Positions 7,204-16,422 of a stretch of DNA of 64,000 nt are shown one piece after another. Both the position numbers and the translations under genes were made by a program. Each line of letters opens with the position of its first letter. Positions within the stretch are counted from its first letter, which is position 1. Under the pieces are notes generated by a model. It was not told where the DNA came from and did no database searches. It saw only the letters and a program-made list of their open reading frames with translations. Source of the DNA: Hydrogenophaga sp. BPS33 (GTDB lineage: Bacteria; Pseudomonadota; Gammaproteobacteria; Burkholderiales; Burkholderiaceae_C); assembly GCF_009859475.1 (NCBI RefSeq), contig NZ_CP044551.1:42880-106879 (forward strand). Reading direction: 5' to 3'.

Positions 7204-9552
7204 ATGGCAGAGCGATCATTCGTCGAGGAAGTCAAGAAGCTCAGGCTGGGCGAAGGCGAGGTGTTCCGCGGCGAAGGCATCCTGGCGGTGACCAAGGCGC
7301 TGCTGGAATCGGGCGTGGCCTACGTGGCCGGCTACCAGGGCTCGCCGATCTCGCACCTGATGGACGTGCTGGCCGACGCGCAGGACATCCTCGCCGACCA
7401 CGGCATCCGCTTCGAGAACAGCGCCAGCGAGGCGACCGCCGCAGCCACGCTGGCGGCCTCCGTCAACTACCCGCTGCGCGGCGCCATCACCTTCAAAGCC
7501 ACCGTCGGCACCAACGTCGCCTCCGATGCCCTGGCCAACCTGGCCTCCGGCGGCGTCACCGGTGGCGCGCTGATCATCGTGGGCGAGGACTACGGCGAGG
7601 GCTCATCGATCATGCAGGAGCGCAGCCACGCCTTTGCGATGAAGTCGCAGATGTGGCTGCTCGACCCCCGGCCCAACCTGCCCAGCATCGTCCAGTCGGT
7701 CAAGGACGGCTTCGAGCTGTCCGAGGCCAGCCACACGCCCGTGATGCTGCAGATGCGCATCCGCTCCTGCCACCTGCACGGGCATTTCATCTCCGGGGCC
7801 AACCGCCGGCCGGCCTTCACGGTCAAGGATGCCCTGGAGAACCCCGCGCGCGACGTCAACCGCATCGTGCTGCCGCCGGCCTCCTTCCTGCACGAGCGCG
7901 AGAAGATCGAGCAGCGCTGGCCCGCGGCCATCCGCTTCATCGAGGAGCGCTGCCTCAACGAATTCTTCGCGGAGGACATGGCCGATGTCGGGATCGCGCT
8001 GCAAGGCGGCGGCTACAACACCCTGATCCGTGCCCTGCAGAAGCTCGGTCTAGCGAACGTGCATGGCGACTCGAAGATCCCGCTGTACGTCATGAACGTG
8101 GCCTATCCGCTGGTGGACGCCGAATTCGAGCGATTCTGCCGTGGCAAGCGCGCCGTGCTGGTCGTCGAAGAAGGACAGCCGAACTTCGTCGAGCAGAACG
8201 TGGCCAACATCCTGCGGCAACTGGACATCGACACCAAGTTGCACGGCAAGGACGTGCTGCCGCTGGCAGGCGACTACAACACGGCCACGGTGCTCGCCGG
8301 CGTGCGCGCCTTCCTGGAGCGCTATGGTTTCGTCGAACCCCAGGCCCAGCCCGAACGGCGCCAGCGTCCCATCGGCATTCCCGTGATCGCGGTGCCCGCC
8401 GCACCGCCCGCAGCTCCGGCGCCGGCGATGCGCCAGCCAGCCCTGGCCTTCGCCGATGGCGACCTGGAGGACGATGCCCAGGACGATGGCGATGGCAACC
8501 GCATCCCCGTGGGCAGCCCCGTGGGCAGCATCATGGCGTACCAGCAAGGATGGCTTGCCGCAGCTGACGACCTCCCGCCGTTGAGCGAGACCGTGCATCC
8601 ACGCCCTCCGGGCCTGTGCACCGGCTGCCCGGAGCGGCCGATCTTCACCGCCATCAAGCTGATCGAGCGCGAATTGGGCGCGCACCACATCAGCGCCGAC
8701 ATCGGCTGCCACCTGTTCTCCATCTTGCCGCCATTCAACCTGGGCAGCACGACCATGGGCTACGGTTTGGGCAGCGCCAGCTCGGCTGCCTTCACCGTCG
8801 CCCCGGGCAGCGCCCCAGCCGCCAAGCGGGCGATCTCGATCATGGGTGATGGCGGCTTCTGGCACAACGGCCTGACCTCCGGCATCGCCAACGCGGTTTT
8901 CAACCGCAGCGACAATCTGACCGTCATCGTCGACAACAACTACAGCTCGGCCACCGGCGGCCAGGACATTCCGTCCTCGCGCGCGCTCAATCCAACGCGC
9001 AGCACGGGCCACGAGATCGAGCGCGCCGTCAAGGGCGTGGGCGTCGACTGGGTGCGCACCATCAAGCGCACCTATGACCTGAAGGCCATGATGGCCACGC
9101 TGCGCGAGGCGCTGACCACGCCCGAGCAAGGCCCCAAGGTGCTCATCGCCCAGAGCGAATGCATGCTCAACCGGCAGCGCCGCGAGAAGAAGCAGGTGCG
9201 CCAGGCGCTCGCCGACGGCCAGCGCGTGGTGCGGGAACGCTTCGGCGTCGATCCCGACACCTGCACGGGCGACCATTCCTGCATCCGGCTGTCGGGCTGC
9301 CCCTCGCTCTCCATCCGAGACAACCCGGATCCGCTGCGCACCGACCCGGTGGCCATGGTCATCGACAGCTGCGTGGGCTGCGGCAACTGCGGCGAAGTCG
9401 CGCATGCAGCCGTGCTCTGTCCTTCGTTCTACCGCGCCCAGATCGTGAGCAACCCGACACGCTGGGACCGGCTGCTCCAGCGCGTGCGCACCGCCGTGAT
9501 CGGCTGGCTGCAGCGCGGCGATGCCCGCCGCCGCGCCCGCTACGCCTTCTGA
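7204..9552 (+). CDS. iorA: Indolepyruvate:ferredoxin oxidoreductase alpha-like protein (TPP enzyme)
   Basis: A 782-residue protein in the order pyrimidine-binding domain (GYQGSPISHLMDVLA near residue 40), transketolase-type C-terminal/middle domain, TPP-binding domain with MGDGGFWHNG...DNN near residues 546-578, and a C-terminal ferredoxin-like domain with two cysteine clusters (CTGDHSC...GC and CVGCGNCGEVAHAAVLCP, about 686-735). The family oxidatively decarboxylates aryl-pyruvates to aryl-acetyl-CoA with ferredoxin as acceptor. A linker around residues 410-470 is rich in Ala/Pro/Asp. The start ATG has ACAGGAGA upstream. It is transcribed away from the aniline operon. Its substrate here is unknown, and it is not part of the aniline clusters I know. 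Confidence 0.85.
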   Translation: MAERSFVEEVKKLRLGEGEVFRGEGILAVTKALLESGVAYVAGYQGSPISHLMDVLADAQDILADHGIRFENSASEATAAATLAASVNYPLRGAITFKATVGTNVASDALANLASGGVTGGALIIVGEDYGEGSSIMQERSHAFAMKSQMWLLDPRPNLPSIVQSVKDGFELSEASHTPVMLQMRIRSCHLHGHFISGANRRPAFTVKDALENPARDVNRIVLPPASFLHEREKIEQRWPAAIRFIEERCLNEFFAEDMADVGIALQGGGYNTLIRALQKLGLANVHGDSKIPLYVMNVAYPLVDAEFERFCRGKRAVLVVEEGQPNFVEQNVANILRQLDIDTKLHGKDVLPLAGDYNTATVLAGVRAFLERYGFVEPQAQPERRQRPIGIPVIAVPAAPPAAPAPAMRQPALAFADGDLEDDAQDDGDGNRIPVGSPVGSIMAYQQGWLAAADDLPPLSETVHPRPPGLCTGCPERPIFTAIKLIERELGAHHISADIGCHLFSILPPFNLGSTTMGYGLGSASSAAFTVAPGSAPAAKRAISIMGDGGFWHNGLTSGIANAVFNRSDNLTVIVDNNYSSATGGQDIPSSRALNPTRSTGHEIERAVKGVGVDWVRTIKRTYDLKAMMATLREALTTPEQGPKVLIAQSECMLNRQRREKKQVRQALADGQRVVRERFGVDPDTCTGDHSCIRLSGCPSLSIRDNPDPLRTDPVAMVIDSCVGCGNCGEVAHAAVLCPSFYRAQIVSNPTRWDRLLQRVRTAVIGWLQRGDARRRARYAF

Positions 9553-9628
9553 ACGGCATGCCGCACCGCAAGCCGAGCCCCAACGCCGATGCACCAACCG
9601 TTCCACCTCTCTCGCTTCAACCAGAACC

Positions 9629-10444
9629 ATGAGCCCCCGTGACCTTCCTCCAGCGACGCTGACCGAACCGATCAAGATCGCCGTCCTGGCGATGGGTGGC
9701 GAAGGCGGTGGCGTGCTTGCCGACTGGATCGTCGACCTCGGCGAAGCCAATGGCTGGTTCGCCCAGACCACCTCCGTGCCCGGAGTCGCGCAGCGCACCG
9801 GTGCGACGATCTACTACGTGGAATTGTTCCCTGGCGCCGACGTTCCAGGAGCGCGGGCGCCCGTGCTCGCCCAGGCGCCACTGCCCGGGGATGTGGACAT
9901 CGTGCTGGCCTCCGAGCTCATGGAAGCCGGCCGGGCCGTCCAGCGGGGCTTCGTGACGTCGCACAACACGACGCTGATCACTTCCACGCACCGCGTCTAC
10001 TCGATCGCCGAGAAATCGGCGATGGGTGACGGCCGGGTCGACAGCGCCGCTCTCCTGCGACAGGCCGGACGGGCGGCCAGGCGCTTCATCAGCTTCGACA
10101 TGGCCGAGGCCGCCGAGCGCACCGGCAGCGTGCTCAGTGCGGTCCTGTTCGGCGCCCTGAGCGGCTCGGGGGTGCTGCCGTTCAGCTGCAAGCAGTTCGA
10201 AGAGACCATCGAACGCGGTGGTGTCGGTGTCAAGCCCAGCCTCAAGGCCTTCGACTTGGGCCAGGCCGAAGCGCGCAAGGCCGATACCGACGCGCCCCCA
10301 TCCAAGCCGCGTGCGCCGCAGTCCGCCGCCGCCGATGTTCAGCCGAGCCACCCCGCCGTGGCCCGCCTGGTCGCGCGCGCACTCCAACTGCCCGCCAGCG
10401 TGCGCGGCACCGCCGTCGAGGGGGTCCGCCGTCTCGTGGACTAG
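9629..10444 (+). CDS. iorB: Indolepyruvate:ferredoxin oxidoreductase beta-like protein, 3' end replaced by IS1071
   Basis: A 271-residue gamma/beta-domain protein of the pyruvate:ferredoxin oxidoreductase family, with the glycine-rich start KIAVLAMGGEGGGVLADWIVD and the QRTGATIYYVELFP motif. The TAG stop is made of TA from the gene plus the first G of IS1071 (10442-10444), so the natural C-terminus is lost. Bacterial fused IorB proteins are often around 500 residues, so up to about half could be missing. The start at 9629 is preferred by size, but the ribosome-binding site is poor and an in-frame ATG at 9521 overlaps iorA. Confidence 0.75.
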   Translation: MSPRDLPPATLTEPIKIAVLAMGGEGGGVLADWIVDLGEANGWFAQTTSVPGVAQRTGATIYYVELFPGADVPGARAPVLAQAPLPGDVDIVLASELMEAGRAVQRGFVTSHNTTLITSTHRVYSIAEKSAMGDGRVDSAALLRQAGRAARRFISFDMAEAAERTGSVLSAVLFGALSGSGVLPFSCKQFEETIERGGVGVKPSLKAFDLGQAEARKADTDAPPSKPRAPQSAAADVQPSHPAVARLVARALQLPASVRGTAVEGVRRLVD

Positions 10445-13400
10445 GGGTCTCCTCGTTTTCAGTGCAATAAGTGACGGTACGCAAAGCTAGCACTGGCGCG
10501 GGGGTGGTCTGGGTAGACCGTTGATTTCATTGACTTTCCTGTTCGCTTTGTAAACGGGTATGGTGGCCTCCCACTTTTGAGGTTCACGATGCAGGGTTGG
10601 CACACAACGTTTTTGGGGATGCGTGGGCTCCCCCGCGATATCAGCGACTTCGAGATGAAGGCATTTTTCACCTTCGATGGTGCCGAGCGCGACGCAATCA
10701 ATGCACGCCGAGGTGATTCCCACAAGCTTGGTCTGGCGCTCCATATTGGTTTCCTGCGCATGAGTGGGCGTTTGCTCGGTGCCTTTCGGGTAATTCCAGT
10801 AGCCTTGTGGCGCCACCTTGGCAACGAGCTTGGCATTGCAGCACCAGAAGTCGCCTCGCTGAGAGCCATGTATGAACGCGGGCGCACGCTATTCGATCAC
10901 CAACAAGTAGCCTGCACGGTCCTTGGATTCCAGTGGATGAGCGAGCACCAGCGCCGCTCACTGGTACGTGAACTGCGCGACGAAGTGGCGCGCTGCGCCG
11001 ACCGCGATCAGCTACTCGTGCGGGCGCGTCAATGGCTGTACAAGAACAAGCTGGTGATCGTGCACGAGCGGGCAATTCGGACACTGATTGCGGCGGCACT
11101 TGCCCAGCTTGAAGTTGAAACAGGCACCGCCATCGCCGCCAGCGTTGATCCAGCAACACTTGATCGCTGGCGAGCCTCAGTTTCAGAGCTGCGCCCAGAT
11201 GGACAAACCCAGCAGAGTTGGCTATGGGCTGCACCGGCGAAACACTCAACCCGCCAAATCAGCGAGGTACTGGAGCGCATCGACCTGCTTTACACGCTGG
11301 ACGTTCATAAGCACCTGGCAGACATCCCCGATCTCATCTTGCGCCGCTACGCGCGCCGACTTGTCTCCAGGCCGCCCTCAGCCGGAGCCAAGATCAAAGA
11401 GCCAGCGCGCACCGTGGAGGTCGCATGCTTTCTTCGGTATTGCCTGTTCACCACCACAGACCAGTTGATCCTTATGGTGCAGCGCCGGATCGCCGATCTG
11501 TGGCGTCAGGCTGCCGCCGATGTCCCCGCTACCGTCAATTGGGCCGCAATGTACAAAACGCTGCTCGGCGAACTTGTTGCCTTGAGCGCGCAAGGTGCGG
11601 TGCCAGATGCTGAGTTGCGTGCCCGTCTTGAAGCCTTGATCACCGAACCCAGAAACGCAAACCACCGAGCAGGGCCTCCCTGGTCCGCGAGGATTGATTG
11701 ATGGAATTCGCCCCGTGCGGTCGTTGCTCGTCGCCATTGCAAAGCTGCCCTGGCAGGCCACCGGCGAGCATCCTGCCATCGAGTACCTTGCCAAGCTGCA
11801 AGCTTTATATCTCAAAGGATCCAGAAAGCTGCCAGTTGAAGTGGTGGCACCAAGTCTGGGAATGATCTGGCAGGTTTCGATCTCCAGCCCAGACCGGGAA
11901 CGGGCGTTTCAGGCGTTGGAGGTGGCCACCCTGTTTGCCCTGCGCCGCGCGGTGCGCAATGGCTCGGTCTGGATTGAGCACAGCCTGAGCTTTCGGGGTC
12001 GTGCGCGCTTGTTCTTCACGGACGAGCGTTGGCAGGCAGAGTCCAAGAAACACTATGCCCGTCTATCGTTACCCAGCAAGGCTGCCACTTTCTTGAAGCC
12101 TTTGCTGGCCAGAGTAACTGCCGGTGTCGATGCGGTGGCCGCTGCAGCCCGCAGTGGCGTACTGCGCGTGGATGATGAACTCCATTTGTCGCCATTGCCC
12201 GCAGAGGACGAAGACCCAGAAGTGACCAAGCTGCGCGCGGCTTTGGATCACCGCATCGGTGAGGTTCAATTGCCGGAAGTGATTCTGGCCGTTGACGCCC
12301 AGGTGCGCTTTAGCTGGATCATGCTCGGACGTGAGCCGCGCTCTACCGACGAGCTGCTGATGGTCTATGCCGGCATCATGGCCCACGGCACCAGTCTGAC
12401 TGCGGTCGAATGCGCGCGCATGATTCCGCAATTGTCTGCCACCAGCATTCGCCAGGCCATGCGCTGGGCGCGGGACGAACGGCGTCTGAGCCAGGCCTGC
12501 CAGCCTGTGCTGGAATTCATGCAGCGACACCCGATTGCCGCCACCTGGGGGCGGTCCGATTTGGCATCTTCTGACATGATGACCATGGAGACCACCAAAC
12601 GGGTGTGGCAAGCCCGGCTTGATCCTCGGCGCAACACACCTTCCATTGGAATCTACTCCCATGTAAAAGACCGGTGGGGCATCTTCCATGCGCAGCCCTT
12701 TGTGCTCAATGAGCGCCAGGCGGGCGTGGCCATTGAAGGTGTCATCCGCCAAGAAAAGCTGGAGACCAGCCAGCTTGCTGTGGATACCCATGGCTACACC
12801 GACTTTGCCATGTCACATGCCCGTTTGCTTGGTTTTGATCTTTGCCCGCGGTTGAAGGAACTCAAACAGCGCCACCTCTTTGTGCCACGCGGCACCAAAG
12901 TGCCCGCAGAAATCGCTGCGGTGTGCGAAGCCAATGTCGACGTCGCTTTGATCGAAAAGCATTGGGATAGTCTGGTGCACCTGGCAGCCTCGGTCATGAG
13001 CGGACATGCCAGTGCGGTGGCAGCTCTTGCGCGGTTCGGTTCTGCCGCCCAGGGCGATCCAATCTATGAGGCTGGCGTGCAATTGGGGCGGTTGCTGCGT
13101 ACGGCGTTTTTGGCTGACTACTTTGTCAAGGACGCTTTCAGGAACGAGTTGCGCCGGGTGCTCAATCGGGGCGAGGCTGTTAACGCCCTCAAGCGCGCCA
13201 TTTATACCGGCCGGATCAGCCCGGCGCAGGCCAAACGTGTCGATGAAATGCAGGCTGTGGCCGATGCGTTGAGCCTGATGGCCAACATCGTGATGGCGTG
13301 GAATACCTCACAGATGCAGGCGGTCCTGGATCGCTGGTCGAACCGCCGCCAGGTCATTCCACCGGAACTGATCGGGAAGATTGCGCCCACCAGGCTGGAG

Positions 13401-13645
13401 AGCATCAACTTGCGGGGTGTGTTTCGCTTCCCGGTTGACCGCTATGCTGACCAAATCCTGCCTTCGCGGCCAAATGCATCGATAACTGGCACCAATGGAT
13501 GAAACCGACCACGGTTTGACGCCACGAATCGCAGATTTGAAAGTGAACAGGAAAGTCAATGAAATCAACGATCTACCAACACCACCTCCGCGCCAGTGCT
13601 AGCTTTTCGTACCGTCACTTATTGCACTGAAAACGAGGAGACCCC
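10444..13645 (+). mobile_element. IS1071 copy B, complete ends but frameshifted transposase
   Basis: 3202 bp from GGGGTCTCCTCG to CGAGGAGACCCC, 2 bp shorter than the other complete copies (3204 bp). The left flank is GACTA and the right flank TCGTC, so there is no target duplication. On the left it cuts iorB and on the right kfrA, two unrelated genes, as expected after recombination between IS copies or adjacent deletion. Confidence 0.95.
10577..13502 (+). pseudogene. tnpA: IS1071 transposase, disrupted by two single-base deletions
   Basis: The first frame ends at 11701 after residue 374 and the rest (from about 11694) continues in another frame to 13502. Compared with copies C and D, one A is missing at about 11646 and one G at about 11691, both in short homopolymers. 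Together they shift the frame by two, so no functional protein is expected. There is also a private change, Pro instead of Ala, in QACQPVLEF. Homopolymer sequencing error is the main alternative explanation. Confidence 0.85.
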
Positions 13646-14010
13646 TCGTCCAGCTCGCCGGTGAGCTGGTCGGCCAGCTCTGCGGCTTCCTGGCGCGCTG
13701 CTTCCGTCTCCTGGCGCACGGCCTCCAGCGCCTCGCGCTCGGCGGCCAGGCGGTTGTTCGCCATTTCCAGCGCCACGGCCCACAAGTCGCCGCCCAGCTC
13801 GGCCAGCTTGTCAGTGATCGCCTGCGGTGCCGGCTCGCGGATCGGGGCGGCCTGGCTGGCCTTGCGTGCGCGCCACTCGTTCATCGCCTCGCTGATGGTG
13901 GTGAAGCTGCCGCTGCCGAGCTGCTTGCGCACGTTCGCCAGCGTGGGGTTCTGGCCGGCCGCGTCCAGTTCGTCGGCCACCGCAAATATCTGCTCCTTCG
14001 AGATCGCCAT
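13646..14010 (-). pseudogene. kfrA: KfrA, 5' part, truncated by IS1071 B
   Basis: 121 codons from the ATG at 14010 (MAISKEQIFAVADELDAAGQ). The fragment contains the N-terminal DNA-binding domain with TLANVRKQLGSGSFTTISEAM and the beginning of the alanine- and glutamate-rich coiled coil (REALEAVRQETEAARQEAAE). KfrA of IncP-1 plasmids is a long coiled-coil protein that represses its own promoter and supports stable inheritance. The coiled-coil body is lost here, but the DNA-binding part is retained and could still bind the operator upstream. Confidence 0.8.
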
Positions 14011-14029
14011 GTCGGGCCTCCTTTGGCCG

Positions 14030-14068
14030 GTTGTATGTTGTAGCGTGAAGCATACTACAACATACAAC
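14030..14068 (-). promoter_or_regulatory. kfrA promoter with 14-bp perfect inverted repeat
   Basis: GTTGTATGTTGTAG (14030-14043) is perfectly mirrored by CTACAACATACAAC (14055-14068) with an 11-bp spacer. On the minus strand a -10 element TATGCT (14049-14054) lies in the spacer and a -35-like TTGCGT (14072-14077) lies just outside, 17 bp apart. This is the expected layout of the KfrA autorepression operator. Confidence 0.7.
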
Positions 14069-14080
14069 ACTACGCAAGCG

Positions 14081-14109
14081 GTTTAGCTGAACTTTTTTTA
14101 GCGGCTAAA
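14081..14109. promoter_or_regulatory. KorA-like and KorB operators upstream of kfrA
   Basis: GTTTAGCTGAAC at 14081-14092 is one base away from the IncP-1 KorA operator GTTTAGCTAAAC. TTTAGCGGCTAAA at 14097-14109 is an exact IncP-1 KorB operator. They place kfrA under the same global control as the rest of the block. Confidence 0.8.
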
Positions 14110-14117
14110 ACGCGGGC

Positions 14118-14144
14118 AAAAAAAGCCCCGCTCGATGGCGGGGC
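14118..14144 (-). terminator. Rho-independent terminator after korB
   Basis: Hairpin GCCCCGC (14125-14131) / GCGGGGC (14138-14144) with a 6-nt loop. Read on the minus strand it is followed by seven T residues (14124-14118). It lies 45 bp downstream of the korB stop. Confidence 0.85.
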
Positions 14145-14188
14145 GATGGGTGGGGGTCGGTGGTCGGCGATGCCCGGCGCTGGGCGTG

Positions 14189-15238
14189 TCAGCCCTCCAG
14201 CAGCGCGACAAGCTGCACGGTGCCAAGGTCGGCCTCGAACTCCTGGCCGTCATCCTCGTATTTGAGCCAGGCCCAGCCCTCGGCCGGGGGCCGGCGGTTG
14301 AGGATCAGCCGTGCCGGCCGGTCGTCGTGCTTGACCTGGATGATGGCCTTCTTGAGCTTGTCGGGGTCGGCCTCCTTCGGCTCCTTCTTCCCCTTGGCGT
14401 CATCATCCTGCGGCCCCTGCTCGCCGTCGCCGGCCTCGGCGTCGGTCTTGCCGGTCAGCGCATCGACGGTGTTGGGATCACGGTCGCCGTCCTCGTGACT
14501 GCGCTTGTCCTCCAGGAACTCGCGCAGCAGCTTCACCGAGCCGCGCGTCAGCTCCTGGCTGTCGTCGGCCAGCCAGGCGGCCACCTCGTCGGGGTTCTTC
14601 TTGTAGGCCGTCACCAGCTCGTTGATGACAGTCACGTCCTTGCCCCGGCCGCTATTGAACGCCTCGGCAATGGGTTCGGGCAAGTCCAGCAGCGTGACGT
14701 GCTGCGTGACGAAGGCCGGCGACTTGCCGATCTCCTTGGCGATCTCGCCCTTCTTCTTGCCCTTCGCCAGCTCGCGGCCGATGAAGTCGGCGATCTCACG
14801 CGCCGTCAGCTCGTTGCGTTGCAGGTTCTCGATAACCTGGTCGGCCTCGTTGTAGTCGTTGTCGATGAAGGCCGGGATCGTGGTCTTGTGCGCCCACTTC
14901 GAGCCGCGATAGCGCCGCGCGCCGTGGTTGATGAGGTAGCGCCCCGGTGCGTCCGGGTTCTCGCGCACGCTGATGGGCGACTTCACGCCGCGCGCTTTGA
15001 TCGTCTCGCCGATCTCCGCGATGCTCTCCGGCGAGAAGCCGGGGTTGTCGGCCGTGCGCGGCTGGTGCGGGTCTTCGTCGATCAGGTCAAGCGGCAGCTC
15101 CTGCGGGCCTGCGCCGCCGGCGTTGGCCGCCGGCTGCTCGTTCAGCAGGCCGGCCAGGTCGCCCAGCCCGTCCAGGCCCAGCCCGGACGATTGCGGCTTG
15201 TCCTGCTCCTTCTTCTTGGCGTTGGTCTTGGCGCTCAT
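14189..15238 (-). CDS. korB: KorB, ParB-family partition protein and global repressor
   Basis: A 349-residue ParB-family protein. The N-terminal ParB/Sulfiredoxin-like domain includes SPISVRENPDAPGRYLINHG and GARRYRGSKW, followed by the helix-turn-helix KGEIAKEIGKSPAFVTQHVT and an acidic, lysine-rich linker. A C-terminal SH3-like dimerisation domain (WAWLKYEDDGQEFEADLGTVQ) completes it. KorB binds the 13-bp operators seen at 14097, 16410, 17643 and 19954 and pairs with IncC for partition. The start ATG at 15238 overlaps the incC stop, so the genes are coupled. Confidence 0.92.
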   Translation of the reverse strand: MSAKTNAKKKEQDKPQSSGLGLDGLGDLAGLLNEQPAANAGGAGPQELPLDLIDEDPHQPRTADNPGFSPESIAEIGETIKARGVKSPISVRENPDAPGRYLINHGARRYRGSKWAHKTTIPAFIDNDYNEADQVIENLQRNELTAREIADFIGRELAKGKKKGEIAKEIGKSPAFVTQHVTLLDLPEPIAEAFNSGRGKDVTVINELVTAYKKNPDEVAAWLADDSQELTRGSVKLLREFLEDKRSHEDGDRDPNTVDALTGKTDAEAGDGEQGPQDDDAKGKKEPKEADPDKLKKAIIQVKHDDRPARLILNRRPPAEGWAWLKYEDDGQEFEADLGTVQLVALLEG

Positions 15239-16317
15239 TGCGCGATCTCCATCTTCGTGAACACGTAATCCGCCAGCGCACGCACCTCCTGGGTGGCCTT
15301 CCGCGCGGCGGTCTTCTTGATCTTCCACACCGGCATCTGCTCGCCCAGCGCCTCGGCGATGCTGTCACGCGCGCCGATGCTGAACGGCAAGATGAGCTGC
15401 GGGTATGCCTGCTGCAACGTCGCCAGGTTGTTGACGTGGCGCGGCTTCCGCGCGTCCACCTTGTTCGGCACCATGCCGAGGAAGCGCAGCTTGGGGTTCT
15501 GCTTGCGCAGGTTGCTGATGACCGCGACCATCTTCTTCATGCCCTGCAAGCTGTACGCCTCCATTTCGATGGGCGACAGCATGTAGTCGGCCGTCAGCAC
15601 GGCCGCCGTCATGGCGACGCCAAGGGAGGGGGCCGTGTCGATCAGGCACACGTCGAAGAACTCGCCCAGCGCGGCCACACTGGCCCGCAGCGCGGCGGCC
15701 GCCTGGGAAAGCTCCATCTTGTCCAGGTTCGCCAGGTTGGCGTCTGCCGCGATCAGCGCCAGGCCGTCATCCTCCCGGTCAGCGAACCAGGCGCGCAGCT
15801 CGTCGCCGCCGGCGGTGAACATGCGACTGGCGGGATAGCCCGAGTCGTGGCCGGCCAGCGTCCAGCTCGCATTGCCCTGGGTGTCCAGGTCGATCACTGC
15901 AACCCGAAGGCCGCGCTCCTGGAAGTCGAACGCCAGGTGGCAGGTTGCGAACGTCTTGCCTTGACCGCCTTTCTGAATTGCCGTGACCAGTGTTTTCATG
16001 AGTTGGGTTCCTGTTTCCTCTTTCCCTTGGCGTCGGCTTCCCAACGCTTGACGATGAACGCTTGATGCTCCGGCAGTACCGCCGTCACCCGCTCGAAGCC
16101 CTGCGGGAGCACTTCCCCCGCCACTGCCCACACGCGGCTGACCGCTTGCGATACCGCCCCCTTGGTCAGCCCCAGCGAGGCCACAAACTCGGCCTGGGGC
16201 CTTCCATCGACCAGCACGCCGCGCGCTATGTCGATGGTCTGTTGCCCGATCTCCAGGCCCTTGATCGCCGCCTGGAATTGGGCTTCGGTTAGCCGTTTCT
16301 TCATGGAGAACACCCAT
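15235..16317 (-). CDS. incC: IncC, ParA-family partition ATPase, two nested starts
   Basis: From the ATG at 16317 the frame gives 360 residues (long form); from the internal ATG at 15999 it gives 254 residues (short form, MKTLVTAIQKGGQGKTFATC). The deviant Walker A KGGQGKT is at the start of the short form, and CLIDTAPSLG follows. In IncP-1 plasmids both forms are made and korA is encoded in another frame inside the long form's 5' region; exactly that arrangement is seen here. IncC works with KorB in partition and strengthens KorB repression. Confidence 0.92.
   Translation of the reverse strand: MGVLHEETANRSPIPGGDQGPGDRATDHRHSARRAGRWKAPGRVCGLAGADQGGGIASGQPRVGSGGGSAPAGLRAGDGGTAGASSVHRQALGSRRQGKEETGTQLMKTLVTAIQKGGQGKTFATCHLAFDFQERGLRVAVIDLDTQGNASWTLAGHDSGYPASRMFTAGGDELRAWFADREDDGLALIAADANLANLDKMELSQAAAALRASVAALGEFFDVCLIDTAPSLGVAMTAAVLTADYMLSPIEMEAYSLQGMKKMVAVISNLRKQNPKLRFLGMVPNKVDARKPRHVNNLATLQQAYPQLILPFSIGARDSIAEALGEQMPVWKIKKTAARKATQEVRALADYVFTKMEIAQ
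15996..16304 (-). CDS. korA: KorA transcriptional repressor
   Basis: A 102-residue repressor starting MKKRLTEAQFQAAIKGLEIG with a helix-turn-helix around QAEFVASLGLTKGAVSQAVS. Its stop overlaps the short incC start (ATGA, 15996-15999), and the whole gene lies inside the long incC reading frame. It recognises GTTTAGCTAAAC; the perfect site at 16378-16389 overlaps its own promoter. The length matches the family. Confidence 0.92.
   Translation of the reverse strand: MKKRLTEAQFQAAIKGLEIGQQTIDIARGVLVDGRPQAEFVASLGLTKGAVSQAVSRVWAVAGEVLPQGFERVTAVLPEHQAFIVKRWEADAKGKRKQEPNS
16021..16033 (+). repeat. 13-bp recurrent motif TTTCCCTTGGCGT, copy 1
   Basis: Exact copy inside the 3' end of korA. Other exact copies are at 17659-17671, 18372-18384 and 19975-19987; close relatives at about 14390, 16441, 17225, 20645 and, inverted, 21082. 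Confidence 0.6.
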
Positions 16318-16376
16318 ATAAACTCCACACCCGGTTGTTGAACAAAAGGCGGTGCCAGCCGCCGACCATGTGCAGA

Positions 16377-16422
16377 AGTTTAGCTAAACTCGCCGCCCGC
16401 GTCAAGCGTTTTAGCGGCTAAA
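16377..16422 (-). promoter_or_regulatory. korA promoter with KorA and KorB operators
   Basis: On the minus strand a -35 TTGACG (16400-16405) and a -10 TAAACT (16377-16382) are 17 bp apart. The exact KorA operator GTTTAGCTAAAC (16378-16389) covers the -10, and an exact KorB operator TTTAGCGGCTAAA (16410-16422) lies just upstream, overlapping the end of kleF. This is the classic dual autoregulation of the IncP-1 central operon. Confidence 0.88.

Larger units (their letters stand above)
6178..13645. repeat. 7.47-kb direct repeat, copy 1 (partner 31689-39158)
   Basis: From 6178 inside tdnQ through iorA, iorB and IS1071 copy B, the sequence repeats at a constant offset of 25,511 bp. I noticed three base differences before iorA (6517, one near 6692, and 7003), one substitution in tnpA and the two single-base deletions in IS1071 B. 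The iorA and iorB translations are identical. The repeat is long enough for homologous recombination to excise or invert-free duplicate the intervening 25.5 kb. Confidence 0.92.

Noticed and set aside
8050..9798. 582-codon open frame on the minus strand (and its second copy at 33561-35309)
   Set aside because: Antisense to iorA, which has TPP and iron-sulfur motifs; the shadow has none.
10444..13645. Simple insertion of IS1071 B into iorB or kfrA
   Set aside because: Flanks belong to two different genes and lack a 5-bp duplication.
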